This document shows positions 47,008 to 58,300 of a stretch of 64,000 bases of DNA, piece by piece. Source of the stretch: Lutjanus erythropterus (lineage: Eukaryota > Chordata > Actinopteri > Lutjaniformes > Lutjanidae); the NCBI GenBank assembly GCA_020091685.1, contig CM034610.1, positions 7,732,948-7,796,947 on the forward strand, in the 5' to 3' direction. The notes under the pieces were generated by a model. That model saw only the letters and a list, made by a program, of their open reading frames with translations. It was not told the origin of the DNA and did no database searches. Every line of letters begins with the position of its first letter. Position 1 is the first letter of the stretch. The position numbers and the translations under genes were made by a program.

Positions 47008-48285
47008 ACAGACATAGCAACCCCATAAAAGCAGCTCAGACACTTCTCTGGCAAACAACAGCTCTGAATGTCACTCTGCTTCAGCAACACTTAAATCACC
47101 ACAAGGCCCAGGGTCCAAGAGCAAGAAAAAAACTTCAACATACAAGAGGATGCAAGCGTGGGGAAATAAGGTGGGTGAAGAAAGCGCCTGTTTTTCAGAT
47201 GTTGCTTTACACTGATTTCTCTCGACTTCCGTACAAATTAGGTGCCATTATTGGGCCGACAAACCTGCTCCAAAGGGGAGGGTTGAACTTGGATGGGCTG
47301 TCTAAACAAACGCAACAATGGTTTTTATTGTCGCGCTGGCTCAAACTCACCCACACACCCCTGGCAGGGAGCACAGCTTTCAGTGGAACGGCCCGTCAGT
47401 AAGCATAAAGTTGATTTGGCTGATTATGAACTTGAGCGCTAGTCTTACTGAGACATGGCTTCACTTCTTCTCTCTTTTTCTGCCACTCCACTGTGTTCCC
47501 AGCTTTGTTGGACGGAGAGATAAATGAAAAGGGGGCTGACAGAGAGAGTAGATGGAAAAATGGAATGTTTTTTGCTTGTCCTTGAGTATTTTCCAACTGT
47601 GTTTTCTTTAATACCGCTCCATAATAGATTTTCTTGGAGCTGTCCATTCCCTTTTGCCTTTCATATGTGTGAACAATGAATACTGGTGGCTGCCCAGCAA
47701 GCGCGGCCCTCCCGGCTGGCACCAGACGTCCATCACTGTGCTGGCGAAGTGGCTGTTTAAAGCGCAGCATGGTCGGCGCTGGAAAGCCTCTGGTTGTTAG
47801 TGGTTAACCCAGGGCTCCCCACGGGGCTCGCTGCTCACTCGTCATCCTGCCAACCTCCCAGTGAATTGCATCAAGTTTCCGGTGTCAATGACGTACGAGT
47901 GATCATTCACAAATATAGGATGGCATACGTTTAATGGTGAGAAATGACCAAATTTCCCATGTTTTGATATGACCAAAAGAAAAAAGATTTTCCTGCAACA
48001 TAAAAAAAAAAATCCCTCATCATTTTGCATTCACACACCCTAATAGGGAACCACTTTTGACTTTAAAGCCCAGGACTACCTCTGTTAAACTAGAGAAACT
48101 ACTGTGCAACAGGTGTTTAAAAGATATTAGAAAAAAACAATTACTTAAAAAGAGGTCACACCAGAAAGTAGCACAATAAAGTTAATGTATCCTCGAAAAG
48201 GAAATGGTGGTGGGGTTTGCTGTAGCAGTGGCTTTTTGCAGGGTTGGCTCATGAGTTGCTGTTCAAGGTCACCAAAGTTGAACTT
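47008..48285. other. Unassigned non-coding stretch
   Basis: No gene. The overlapping frames at 47175-47770 (65-124 codons) show no domain. Confidence 0.35.
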
Positions 48286-48950
48286 CAGGGCTTGACTTTA
48301 ACCATGTCCCTATGGCCTGTGGCAACAAAAAGTTAGTCTGTGACCACCAAATATTCCATGTAAGTAGCCCCCTGTGGCCACTTGGGCTGCATCTAATGAT
48401 TGGATGGATTGGAAAATAATAATAATAAATGTTGATCAGTGCTTCCCAAAGCCCGAGATGATGTCCTCAAATGTTTTGTTTTAGCCACAACCCAAAGATA
48501 TTTAGTTTACTGACATCGAGGAGTAAAGAAACTAGAAAAGATTCACATTTAAGAAACTGATATCAGAGAATTTTTGCATTTTTTCCCAAAAAATTACTCA
48601 AAGCGATTCATCAATTATCAATTTTATAATCGCAGCATTAGTGACCACCACGTTTTATCCTCATACAACGAGCCTACACCGAAACAATGTTAGAGTTTCA
48701 CAAATCCTCCAATTCCTTTGCACCTTTTAGTTCAACATAGCAAACCATACTGGTTGCTGCCTAGCTACTGATACGTCGGGGCTACTGAAGAATGGGTTTA
48801 CTACGCCTGTTTTAACTGCTAACACAGTTTTCTTCTTACAGAAGAACCAGAAACACAAAAGGCAGACTGTGAAAAAAATTTAGGACTGAACAGAACTCAA
48901 ATTACTGAGTTACTGAATTACTTTTTGACTTAGGCCGTCTTAGCTTATGA
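48286..48950 (+). repeat. Dispersed repeat, copy 2 (pair with 29818-30210)
   Basis: It starts CAGGGCTTGACTTTAACC. ATTCCTTTGCACCTTTTAG, GGGGCTACTGAAGAATGGGTTT and ACAGAAGAACCAGAAAC line up with copy 1. About 48400-48640 has no counterpart in copy 1, so one of the two has an indel. Confidence 0.75.
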
Positions 48951-49058
48951 TGGCACGTATGTGCAGCAGGTCAAGGCAGGTCATGGATGAGGGAGAGAAG
49001 CAGACACAGGTGGAAGTATTGTCAGTATTTTGAGTTTGTTTGACTCCTCCAGAGATAA

Positions 49059-49215
49059 TCTGTGGTGATGGAATCTAATTTTCAGGCCACACTCAGAAAG
49101 GTCAGCTTTGTTTCCACCACAGCTGACATCTGGACAGCTGACAACAAAAACTTCCTGGGTGTTAACAGTTCACTGAATCAGCAGTTCAACTCTGGAGCAA
49201 GGACATCAACAGGTA
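49059..49215 (+). pseudogene. hAT transposase fragment
   Basis: The frame at 49101-49163 reads VSFVSTTADIWTADNKNF, then LGV. The TTADIW motif carries the first catalytic Asp of hAT transposases, followed by the usual Ser/Asn-x-x-Phe-Leu-Gly stretch. A stop lies just upstream (49056-49058), and the reading drifts out of frame after LGV: the next bases fit the expected His-Trp-Ile continuation only with a frameshift. Neither the remaining catalytic residues nor the C-terminal dimerisation region is found nearby. It sits just after the repeat at 48286-48950, whose start looks like a hAT terminus, so both may be parts of one decayed element. The motif was read directly; the family assignment is from established knowledge. 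Confidence 0.7.
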
Positions 49216-49879
49216 CAAAAAGTAATATAGTAATATAACTCATAATCTAACTATTTACTTTTAAGGAGTAATAGGTAAAGAATAACAAATTACACTTCCT
49301 GAGTAAACAGCCCAACACTACAAGTGTCAAAGTTAAAGAAGGCTTAGTTAAGTTGTGATAAAATGCCTTTTCTGCGTTTAATTTACATAAGTTTACACTG
49401 TAGCCTCTAAAACTGACCACCACATTTAGAGGCTTTCACTGTCATGTTGTGCTACATTCATATGATGGATACATGGAGTTTTACACTGGACAAAGATTCA
49501 GTTAGGTAATGTTAGCAGCATCCTTGTTGGCCTGCTTGCATTCATCATACTACAGTTTGTTTTTTGGGGTGATCAAACAGGTTAGTTGTTTGCTTCGCTG
49601 CACGGACACAAGTGTCACACAGTCTTTGCATTTTTTTTCTTGTTTAACTTTCACTTACCATAAACCCACAGTACTTTCAAACAATGGATGATGATTTCTT
49701 TTGTGGTGTAGCTCTTCACTTTCTGCTCCAGACATTTTATATATTTTTTTGTCTGTCTGCTCCTCCTCATATAAGACTGTTCTACTTTAGACTACAAATG
49801 CAACATCCAGGAAATTTTGCAGACTGCGGGTGGCTGGGCAATAGTTTAGCATTTGAGCATTTGATATGCAACAGTGTTT
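49216..49879. other. Unassigned, possibly remaining hAT interior
   Basis: Between the transposase fragment and the terminus-like end at 49969. Frames at 49509-49881 have no recognised motif. Confidence 0.3.
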
Positions 49880-49970
49880 AGCGTCAGTATGGCAGTCGAT
49901 CATGTTTATTTAACTGAGAGAAGCTAAAATCAGGATTGAGATTAACATTCGATTAATTGTGCAGCCCTAG
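49880..49970 (-). repeat. Repeat terminus 'CTAGGGCTGCACAATTAATCG' type
   Basis: On the plus strand it reads ATTCGATTAATTGTGCAGCCC then TAG, the end of a hAT-like family common in vertebrates. The partner end was not found. Confidence 0.6.
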
Positions 49971-50257
49971 TTGCTGGTAAATGCCTGCAGCGACACAGTG
50001 AATTGAATTATTTTTGCTCCAGGCTATAGCTAGTTGCCATACAAGCAAAGATGAAAAGGCACTAAAATATCCTTTCATTAATCATTTACTCTTCTAATGG
50101 TTTGTTTATTATCTCTGCCAGGCGTGTGTGCAGGGCTGGAGATAATGTCCACAGCTTATCTCGAATATTTTTTTAATATTTTTTATGCACATTCATGACT
50201 ATATGCTGAAGAACCTCTGTGATTCACACTTTTTGAAAAACTCAGAAAAATCTACTT

Positions 50258-50500
50258 TTATGGCTGGAGGCATTATGTTCTGTCCCTTTCTGGTGGTGGT
50301 ATAGCAAGAATGCCTTGAGATGAACACTTGAACTCAGATTAGATTAAACTGATCTAGATTAGACTCTTAGATATTAGATTAGATTTTGGCGGTTAAAGGC
50401 CAAAGGTGACAGTGACCTCACAAAACACAGTTTTGGCCATAACTCAAGAATTCATGTGGTAACTATGAAAAAATTCACACAAATGTCTTACTGGTTGATT
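50258..50500 (+). repeat. Fragment of the repeat seen at 8075
   Basis: TGTCCCTTTCTGG, AAGAATGCCTTGAG and GATTTTGGCGGTTAAAGGCC followed by GACAGTGACCTCAC share the order and phrases of the 8-kb copy. A short TTAGATTAGA-rich insertion interrupts it. Confidence 0.65.
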
Positions 50501-51368
50501 CCATCAAGTACGGCACCTCTGCGCCACAGTTCTGATCGATCCTCCGCACGGCTGCAAGCCCCGCCAGCAGCGTTTCAGAGGCATTTCAGCAGCAGAGCAT
50601 TTTGTCCACCTGATTATCTTTACTTGTTCAGATTTTCTTGATTAGGTCCTCTTTCCTTTCCTTGAGAGCCACTTCTGGGATGCACAGAGGCGCTGCTGGT
50701 GGAATCACAAGCATTGTGTAGAACGGCTGTGATCAGCTCCGGCTGACGTGGCGCAGCTGCAACGCGACGCAGCCACGCCTGGTGGAATTTAGCCGTAACA
50801 GGAAAAACATATGAAGTGCTGACATTTTATATGCAAATGGTCAACTAAAAAGCAATAAATGTACGTCATAAAATAACAGTTATAATCCAAATGATGATTA
50901 CAAAGAGGTTACATCTGAATATTCTTTTCAGGTTGCCTGGCAGAGATCTGCGCTCTGCTGAGTGGACTCTTCTAGCTTGTGATGCATTTGCAAAGAAACA
51001 TCCTCATTATGATGAAACTTCATAAAGTCAGTCTGACATTTGATGGTGTGGTCAGTTATAGTTGACTAATGTTTGTACATTTGCCACTGCAGGAACTGTG
51101 GTTACATAACAAGCCACAACTTAACATGCACGTGCTTTCTAGCACTTAAAAAAACTAGCTCTACACCTTTGGTGGGTGTTGGAGAAGTGCACTCCTGCAC
51201 TCGTCTGTTCTGGGTTTGCTCCTTTCTCTCCTTTATCTGTTGTTTTCCTCCGGTTTTGTTTTTCTCTGCACCTCCTCCCTTTGCCTACCAGCTGTGAGCA
51301 GGAGCTTAAATGATTGACCTTTCATTACAAAAGGATAAGTGTCGACTGACTGAGCAGGTCATACAGTA
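50501..51368. other. Unassigned non-coding stretch
   Basis: No gene is recognised. Confidence 0.35.
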
Positions 51369-52312
51369 CGCTCTTATAGAAACAAGGGTTCCAAAAAGGT
51401 CCTGAAGGGCTGAGGTTCTACACAGAACAATATGCTTTCTTGAAGAAGGTTCATCAAGGATTGTTTGTAATCCAAAGAACTCTTTTTTCTTGAAGAACTC
51501 TTTCATCAAGGGTTCTTTGTATCATAATATAAATGGGTTCTCAGTAGAACTCCCTGAATGGATTCTAGATAAAATCCCTGAAACATAAAAGGGTTCTCCC
51601 AAGTTCTTGTTACAGGGTTTGTACAAGTGCTGGAAGTCATTGAAAACACTTGAATTTTAGATGAAGTGCTTGAAACTGATTGAAGGTATTAGTGAATTAC
51701 TTTAATAATAAATCACTTTTTAGATTTAAATAATAAGTCAGAAAGAGCCTAATTGCTTTGCTTCGCATAACAGATATTTTGAAAATGTAAATTACAGACT
51801 CCACTTCACACACTTCATTTACACACTGAAACTTTGTGTTTCATTGAATTTGTCTCGTTTCTGTAGAATTCTATCACGAAACATCATTTCTTTTTATTAC
51901 GACAAAGTGAAATTATCATTTTGAGTAGATATACGTATAGAAATGTGCAAGTTACCACAGCTCTGAGTTGCTGAAAAAGCTTGCAGATGCACCTTGAAAA
52001 TGCTTGAAAAGTGCTTGAATTTGAAAGGTGTAGGAACGCTGTTGTTGGCAGCCTTATAAAGTTCTGGATAGAACCCCCAGACAGGGTTCTGGGCGGAACT
52101 ATTACACCATAGAAGGGGTCTCTGTAGAACCACTTATAGGGGGTTCTGAATGAAACCTTTTCCAGATGGTTTTAGGTATAACCCTTTGTTTTGGTTCTAG
52201 GTTCTAGGTAGAACTCTAGGAGTTCCAAGTGAAATCTTTATAAAATGTTCTACCAGGAACCAAACCAAAGAACCCTATATGGCTCTAGTCAGCACCTTTA
52301 TTTCTGAGAGTG
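51369..52312 (+). mobile_element. GGTTCT-rich element, copy C, interrupted
   Basis: The left end CGCTCTTATAGAAACAAGGG and the right end (read inward CACTCTCAGAAATAAAGGTG) match copy A in the same orientation. The GGTTCT interior is split by unrelated DNA at 51613-52041. Without it, copy C would be about 515 bp. Confidence 0.8.
51613..52041 (+). mobile_element. Nested insertion, hAT-like
   Basis: It starts CAGGGTTTGTACAAGTGC and, read inward from the right, CAGCGTTCCTACACCTTTC. Both ends also carry mirrored CTTGAAAACACTTGAATTTT-type phrases (TGCTTGAAAAGTGCTTGAATTTG on the right). This resembles a vertebrate hAT family. No convincing 8-bp duplication is left. Confidence 0.7.
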
Positions 52313-53829
52313 TATACATGTACCCACAACTCCGACAAGTGAATACAGCCGTTTTAATACACCTGACTGGTGAAAAAGCAGCCTTGTAATGAAAAACAGA
52401 ATGAAAAAGCAAGAGGGAGATGTGCTCATTGCCACAAAATCCACATAGAACCACAAAGCACATGACAAAATACCACAAGTAACCTGCAAATTGTACCACA
52501 GAGAAGTGCCACAAAGTACCATTTTTTTTAAAGTACCAAATACCCAAAAAATCCCAAATTATTATGAACCACAAAAGGACCAAAAGAATCAGCAATAGCA
52601 CCAGTGGTCGTTATAGTTTATGGCTCTTTGCAGAGGTTTATGCGAATCTGTTGGACCGTGCAAGACAGATAACAAGCAGGAAAAAGCCAGATCCTATCGT
52701 GAACTTTGATCCGACACGGTGATGCTTCGCCGAGCCTCACGCTCACAGAATGTGCTCACTAAATTTGTTTTCAATGCCTATACCTCAGCCCAACCACAAG
52801 TCCTGGCTGCGACACCGTGCTTCAGTTTTATTACTTCTCTCATCTCCTCCAATTCCCTCTTCTTTTTGCTGTGATGATTATTTCTCCATGCCGCTCTCCT
52901 GCATGTGTCTGGTCTTGGGTATCACTCCTGCGCTGTGAGACTTTCTGGCAAAAGGCAGAGGTGGAGGCTAAATGTTGCATGGTGTTTTGGTTACTGTGGA
53001 GGAGCCTGGTGCCATTTAGCGCTTGAGCGGTTATATTTCAAAATGCTCTATGTCCATTCTGGGGATAGAGTCATTACATAAAGTTCATCGTGCCATGTTT
53101 CTTAATTATTGATGATTTGGTTTGCGTACAGTAAGTGTTTGCCATTTTGTCCACCAAGGACTTTCAGTAAGTTACCTAATAAGTGCCAGTTTGCGTTTTA
53201 ATTATGTGCTATCAATCATTATGTAAGAGTACAACCTGCTTTTTGCCAATAATGTGTATCTCATTCTCCCTCTTTCTCACTCAGTGTCTGTCTCTCTGTG
53301 TCTCTGCCATTAAACATCGGAGCAGAGGTAGATTGTCTAAAGGGCACGACTCCCAAAACCGCAGCGCCATCAGAGGAGAAAACCACAGATGCAGCTGTTC
53401 AGACAGAACAGAGCGAAGGATACGTTTCTCTCACTCTCTTGCTCCGTCTCTCATTTTTTAAAGACGGGCCTCATTAAATGGAAGTAAGGCTGCTCGGGTC
53501 CAAAACCAAAGAGAGTCATGCCCCTCGAGAGCGCTCCGCTGCTAACCAGAGCGCTGGCACGGTGCGATGTGGAAAACAAGTGAATCAAATGCAACCGCTG
53601 AGCTGCAGCGAGCGTACAAAGACATAATATTACATGGTATTACGTGGGTTCAGTAAGGATCAGCTGTAGCAACAGCGGCGCTGCTTCACTAAACAGGAGT
53701 CAAACACTACGTGATGGTGGCGACTTTACCACCGCAGTATGTCATGTACCAACCTGTGGAAGCATACAGTCATGGAGAAGGGATCATAAAGTCACCTCAG
53801 TCCCACCTTTTTGAGGCACACTTGCACAT
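52313..53829. other. Unassigned non-coding stretch
   Basis: About 52400-52610 has recurring CCACAA-GTACC-type words but no tandem order. No gene. Confidence 0.35.
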
Positions 53830-54065
53830 CACACTATCTCGACAACTATTGTATGGATTGCCATGAACTTACAGAAAATGCATGGTTGCCACAGGATCCC
53901 TGACTTTTCTTCTCACCATGAGATTTATATTTGTGGTTTTGAGTGAAATGTCTTTATTGTTGGATTGGAGCTATTGGACGGATTGTTGAAATTTGGTACA
54001 CGCAGTCATGTTCTCCACAGCATGAATTAGAATAATCTTCATGATCCCTTAAATTCAAAAAGACA
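53830..54065 (+). repeat. Dispersed 'CTCGACAACTATT-GGATTG' fish repeat
   Basis: ATCTCGACAACTATTGTATGG and TTGCCATGAACTTACAG begin it. GAGCTATTGGACGGATTGTTG and AATTTGGTACACGCAGTCATG follow as a second, related half. A minus-strand relative lies at 61345-61505. Confidence 0.7.
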
Positions 54066-54286
54066 GTGTGATGATGTTGTGACGTAGCATGGGATCATGG
54101 GAGTTGTCATCTTTATTTTTAAATAATTGCCGAAGAAAATGCATCTGATGTGACTCAGGCAGAAATCATGATGCAGATAAGGTAATGTATTAAAGGAGCA
54201 ATATGTAACAATTGCGCATCCAAAAATGAACACTGCAGTTCAAGCAAGAAGTTGGAGCTGTAGATGGTATAGTAATATCTACAGCC

Positions 54287-54370
54287 TGCAGCCCTTTTCT
54301 GCGTGTCATTCCCCTACTCTGTCTCCCCCTTTCCTGTCATATCTTCCGCTGTCCTATCAAATTAAAGACC
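54287..54370 (+). mobile_element. SINE tail fragment
   Basis: GCAGCCCTTTTCTGCGTGTCATTCCCC, then CCCCCTTTCCTGTCATATCTTCC and GCTGTCCTATCAAATTAAAG, is the 3' half of the SINE seen at 16100. No tRNA-like head is present. Confidence 0.75.
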
Positions 54371-54480
54371 AGTTGGACTCAAGGATGATGAACTAATTTT
54401 GATTTTGGTGGGCAAAGGTCAGAAGAATTAATGTGCTTATTATAACAAAATTTCACACAAATGTCTAATACTATCTAATA
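54371..54480 (+). repeat. Fragment of the 8-kb repeat family, abutting the SINE tail
   Basis: AGTTGGACTCAAGGATGATGAACT, then GATTTTGGTGGGCAAAGGTC and TTTCACACAAATGTCT, match the repeat type of 8075 and 50258. The SINE tail ends directly at its start. Confidence 0.6.
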
Positions 54481-57400
54481 TAATCAGTGCTGGAGAGTAA
54501 ATACCTACATGGTGTTTGGGACAGTTTGTGGGACACTTATGTAGTGTTGGAGGACCATGGCTGCAGCACATCACCAAGCCATGTTTCAGGTCCGCTTAAG
54601 AAATCATAAAAAGAAATCGTGAACAACAGTCTATTGATCTAACTCCAGAATACAGTACTACATATTTCTCAGCATTTTCAGCAACCATGTTTTAACACGT
54701 ATAATCGTTAAGAAGAAGTCCTTTTTTTTTCCTTTAAATGGGCGTTAACGGCCATGAGAATATATTAGAGTTAGAATAAAAGCAAAAAGTTGCATAATGA
54801 CATACGTCTGTTGGTTATTATTTGTATCAGATTCTCTGGAAACCTGAATTTGTAACTGTTGCCATGGCAAAATGTAAACCTTTCCATTAATTTGAGTTAG
54901 TTGTCATGCTTGATCGACCACGGCAGCTTTTACTGTATCAACATGAAGGACAAGGAGACATAACAGAAGACTTGGTTTTGACTTGTGCCACAGTGTAGTA
55001 GTGGAACAGTGTGTTGTGGCACGTTATGCTTTGAGTAAGTTTTGTGGTTTGCACTGGTTCGCTGTGATCTGTGCTTGTGTTTTTAAAACTGGAAAAGAAT
55101 ACAGATGTGATCTTTTGTTTTTCTTTGCAGTCTCACCATCGCACAAGTTATTGTTTCAGATATTAAGTGCAGCCCACAACTGATATGAAGTCAGACACTA
55201 AACTGAGGTACGTGCATCAGTTCAGATGAAGTCCTGCTGTGTGGATGGAGCCACTTGCCAGTGGACCGGACCGAGCGAGTGTGAGCAGAGAAAGAGAGGA
55301 AAGGAATGTGGTTAAGAGTCTGTTTGGTTACGCTCCATAACCGACAGCCTTAAACAAACAAACCTTTGCTACCTGAGACTGCAGTGTTGCTCCCAGCCTG
55401 GTGTGGTTTGGTTTAAGCTGTTGGCAACCTTCAGCTTCTTCTTTTTTGTTAGTTTAATACACCGCACGACACATACTAACAGGTGATTCATGAGTGTTCG
55501 ACTTTTCTCTCTTTCTTATATTAGAACTAGAGTATTTCTTCATTAAAAGAAGAGCAAAGAATGGCACTGAAGGCTTTCCTCGATGGAAAAGATGTTTTTG
55601 CTCTTCTTGACTGACTTCGGCAAGACTTTGGTCTTGTTTGGCTGAGTCTGATTGGCTGAAGTTAGCCTGTGTTTGATGTGATAGACAGACGGTTCATCCA
55701 ATTACCAGCCAAGTGTTGTTTTTGAAAGTGCCTGCCCTTTTCCAAACAGTTTCTAAGGACCACTTTCAAGATGGCTCTGTGTAACAAACCACCTGGTAAA
55801 CTTATGCAGGATTTTGCCAAGAACAATGTATAGAAATAATTCCTCTCAATTATCACCCACGACCCACCAGAAGTGTGTGGTGGCACCTGCTTCAGCGGAC
55901 ACTTTGTCCTTCCTGTCTCATTATTTTCGCTTTACCAGCCTAAAACATCTGAATTTGACATTCTGGAAATGAGACTTAACAATCAACTGTCTTTCTGATG
56001 CGTTTACAGGCACCAACAAAAAATCCTACTCATTCTACCTTTAACTTTTCAATTTTAAGTTTCAGTAGAACATTTTTCACCTGAATGTTTCCCTGACGTC
56101 ACTCTCAGGGTGGGAAGCTCAAATGCTGTTATCAAAAAGATAATGTACTGCTGTGTTCTAGACTGCAAGACCAGTCATTATCGTTTTACCACTTCCTGAT
56201 TGATCAGCGACTGAAAAGACAATGCAGAGGGAAAATCCAGAGGGAAAGAGGGCCATATTTCATGGTAAATCAATTTGATACTGGATGTAATCAAGCTTAT
56301 AATGTAAGATTAAGTGTCTTCCTGTCCTTTGTCAAGTAGGCAGCTAAAACACATTCAGTGTGTTTTATTTCCAGGCTCATGTGCGTTGAGATTTCAGAGT
56401 GAATTTACATTTACTTTCCTGTCACATTGTGGAACACTATCAATGGTAACAAATAAACACATTAACTGGTATTTTCTGGAAATTCTTTTAAAATTGTCGC
56501 TTTTCATGGAAACCTGACTTCCAGCAGGTGCTTAAAATATTCAAGTTACTTTTTTCTAAAATTTAAAGCAAAGAAACCTTTATAATAATACAGTGAAAAA
56601 AATGTCCACAAAGAAAGCAGAAATTCACAATCTATATATTTCACATGCCATCATAACAAATGACTGGATTGAGTGAAAGCTTTGACTGATCTTGGCGAGC
56701 TTGTAATCTTTTGTCGGTCCAAATGTAGTTTCCACCTAATTTCCGCCAGATCTCAAGCAGTGAATCTCATTTCCACATCGCTGTCCTCCATCATTTATGT
56801 TACCCTTCATTTCACAAAGATGACAGAATAAAGAAAATAATATACTGTGGCTGGCAGTGTCCCTGCTCTGTGTCAGACGTGGAGTCCTCGCTGTGTGTGG
56901 TTGGGATACCTCAGTCAGGCCGAGCAGCATTCCCCCCTCCACCGCAGGCTCAGATCAGATTCTCTCAGATAACATCGCGATGGATGGTGAACACAGCCTG
57001 TTTGGCTTCTCCTGCAAACAGAGGATCAGGTTTACATGTGGACGCTTCGTCACACGGCTCTCGACAGGTTTGTTTGGTCAGTGTGGCGCCCGGTGTACGG
57101 ATACCTGGGAATGGATAGCACGCACACACATTGTCACGTACACACACTCTGTGGCAACAAATAAAGGAAGAGATGAAAAACCGCAATGTTGTCTCTGATG
57201 AAAACATTTCCTGGTTGCCATGGTAACTGCCCAAGTCAGCCAAACCACATATTTCATCATCTGTCCCATAAAGATGACAGCTATTTATCTTGTCCCACAT
57301 TCAACAGCAAAATGATATGGTATCAAATCTGCTCCACACGAGCACATAAAAGGCTCCGAAACCTCAGCTGGGCTGCTGTGAAACACAGAATCTGATGTCG

Positions 57401-57779
57401 GCTGGAGAATCAATTTTTGATGACCCTTTACATACTTTTCCACAGATAACGACAGAGCAGCCTGACACACAGGTGATGGTGAGGGCTGCTATCAAATAGC
57501 AGAATTTCAGCAAATTGAAAGATAAATTCGGGAACGGCCAAATGACACCTCTGTCCCGAGGCCTCTGCACAAATGCCAGATGTGAGCGTGTGTTTTCTCT
57601 CTCCTTGTAATCTCTCACAACACAACAAAGTTCACCTTTGTTCAACTTTGTCTTGCCAATTTACACAGTTGGCCAAAACAAACATTGATGCACTGTGTCT
57701 GGGGATTCATCTGTGTCATCTGCAGCATTGCTTTCATACGCTGTTAACAATGCTTAATATTTAGAGATATCACATCCTT
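54481..57779. other. Unassigned non-coding stretch
   Basis: No gene over 3.3 kb. A polypyrimidine tract and CAG at 55111-55130 is acceptor-like, but the open frames after it are under 20 codons. About 55830-55920 resembles a repeat fragment. Overlapping frames at 56857-57764 share no recognised domain. Confidence 0.35.
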
Positions 57780-58300
57780 TTTTCTGGGCTGGGCGGAAGG
57801 CAATTTTTGGTAAAGACCCCCTCCAGTGAAAATCCTGTTTTTAACCTTGTCAACATGTCCACGTGGTGTTTTCACGTGTTACAAGACATATCTGGGGCGA
57901 AATAAGCAGTGAACACCATGTCTGAGCACTTCTTGCTTTGATACTGTAGGGCAGTCTCAAAAAATCAGATTCAGTCAGGCTGGGTATATGACATCATAAA
58001 TCTAGAGAGCCAATCCTGTTGATCGGCATCAGCATTACCAGCGATGTCCAGCCCACAAGAGAAGCCGAAGGTAGCTAGCAAAGGAGAGGATAAGCCAAGT
58101 GCAGCTACTTAGGAGGAGGTGTGGGGGTTGGGGGGTGTAGGGTGTGTGGAGAGGGCGTGGACTATTTGCATATTCATTATTCCTTGAATGCTAAATGAAG
58201 GTAAGGTATAGAGCTATATATAGGCCATTATTTGCCATTTTAAGCCAGTATTTGTTCTGTGTGTGTGTGTTCTAAAGAGAAACTCCACTTGTTTTGTGCT
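57780..58300 (+). repeat. Dispersed percomorph repeat
   Basis: GACCCCCTCCAGTGAAAATCC, TGACATCATAAATCTAGAGAGCC, TTTGCATATTCATTATTCC, ATGAAGGTAAGGTATAGAGC and AGAGAAACTCCACTTGTTTTG occur in the order I know for a widespread fish element. Confidence 0.7.

Noticed and set aside
55111-55190. Acceptor TTTTGTTTTTCTTTGCAG at 55130
   Set aside because: The following frames stop within 11-18 codons and show no protein signature.
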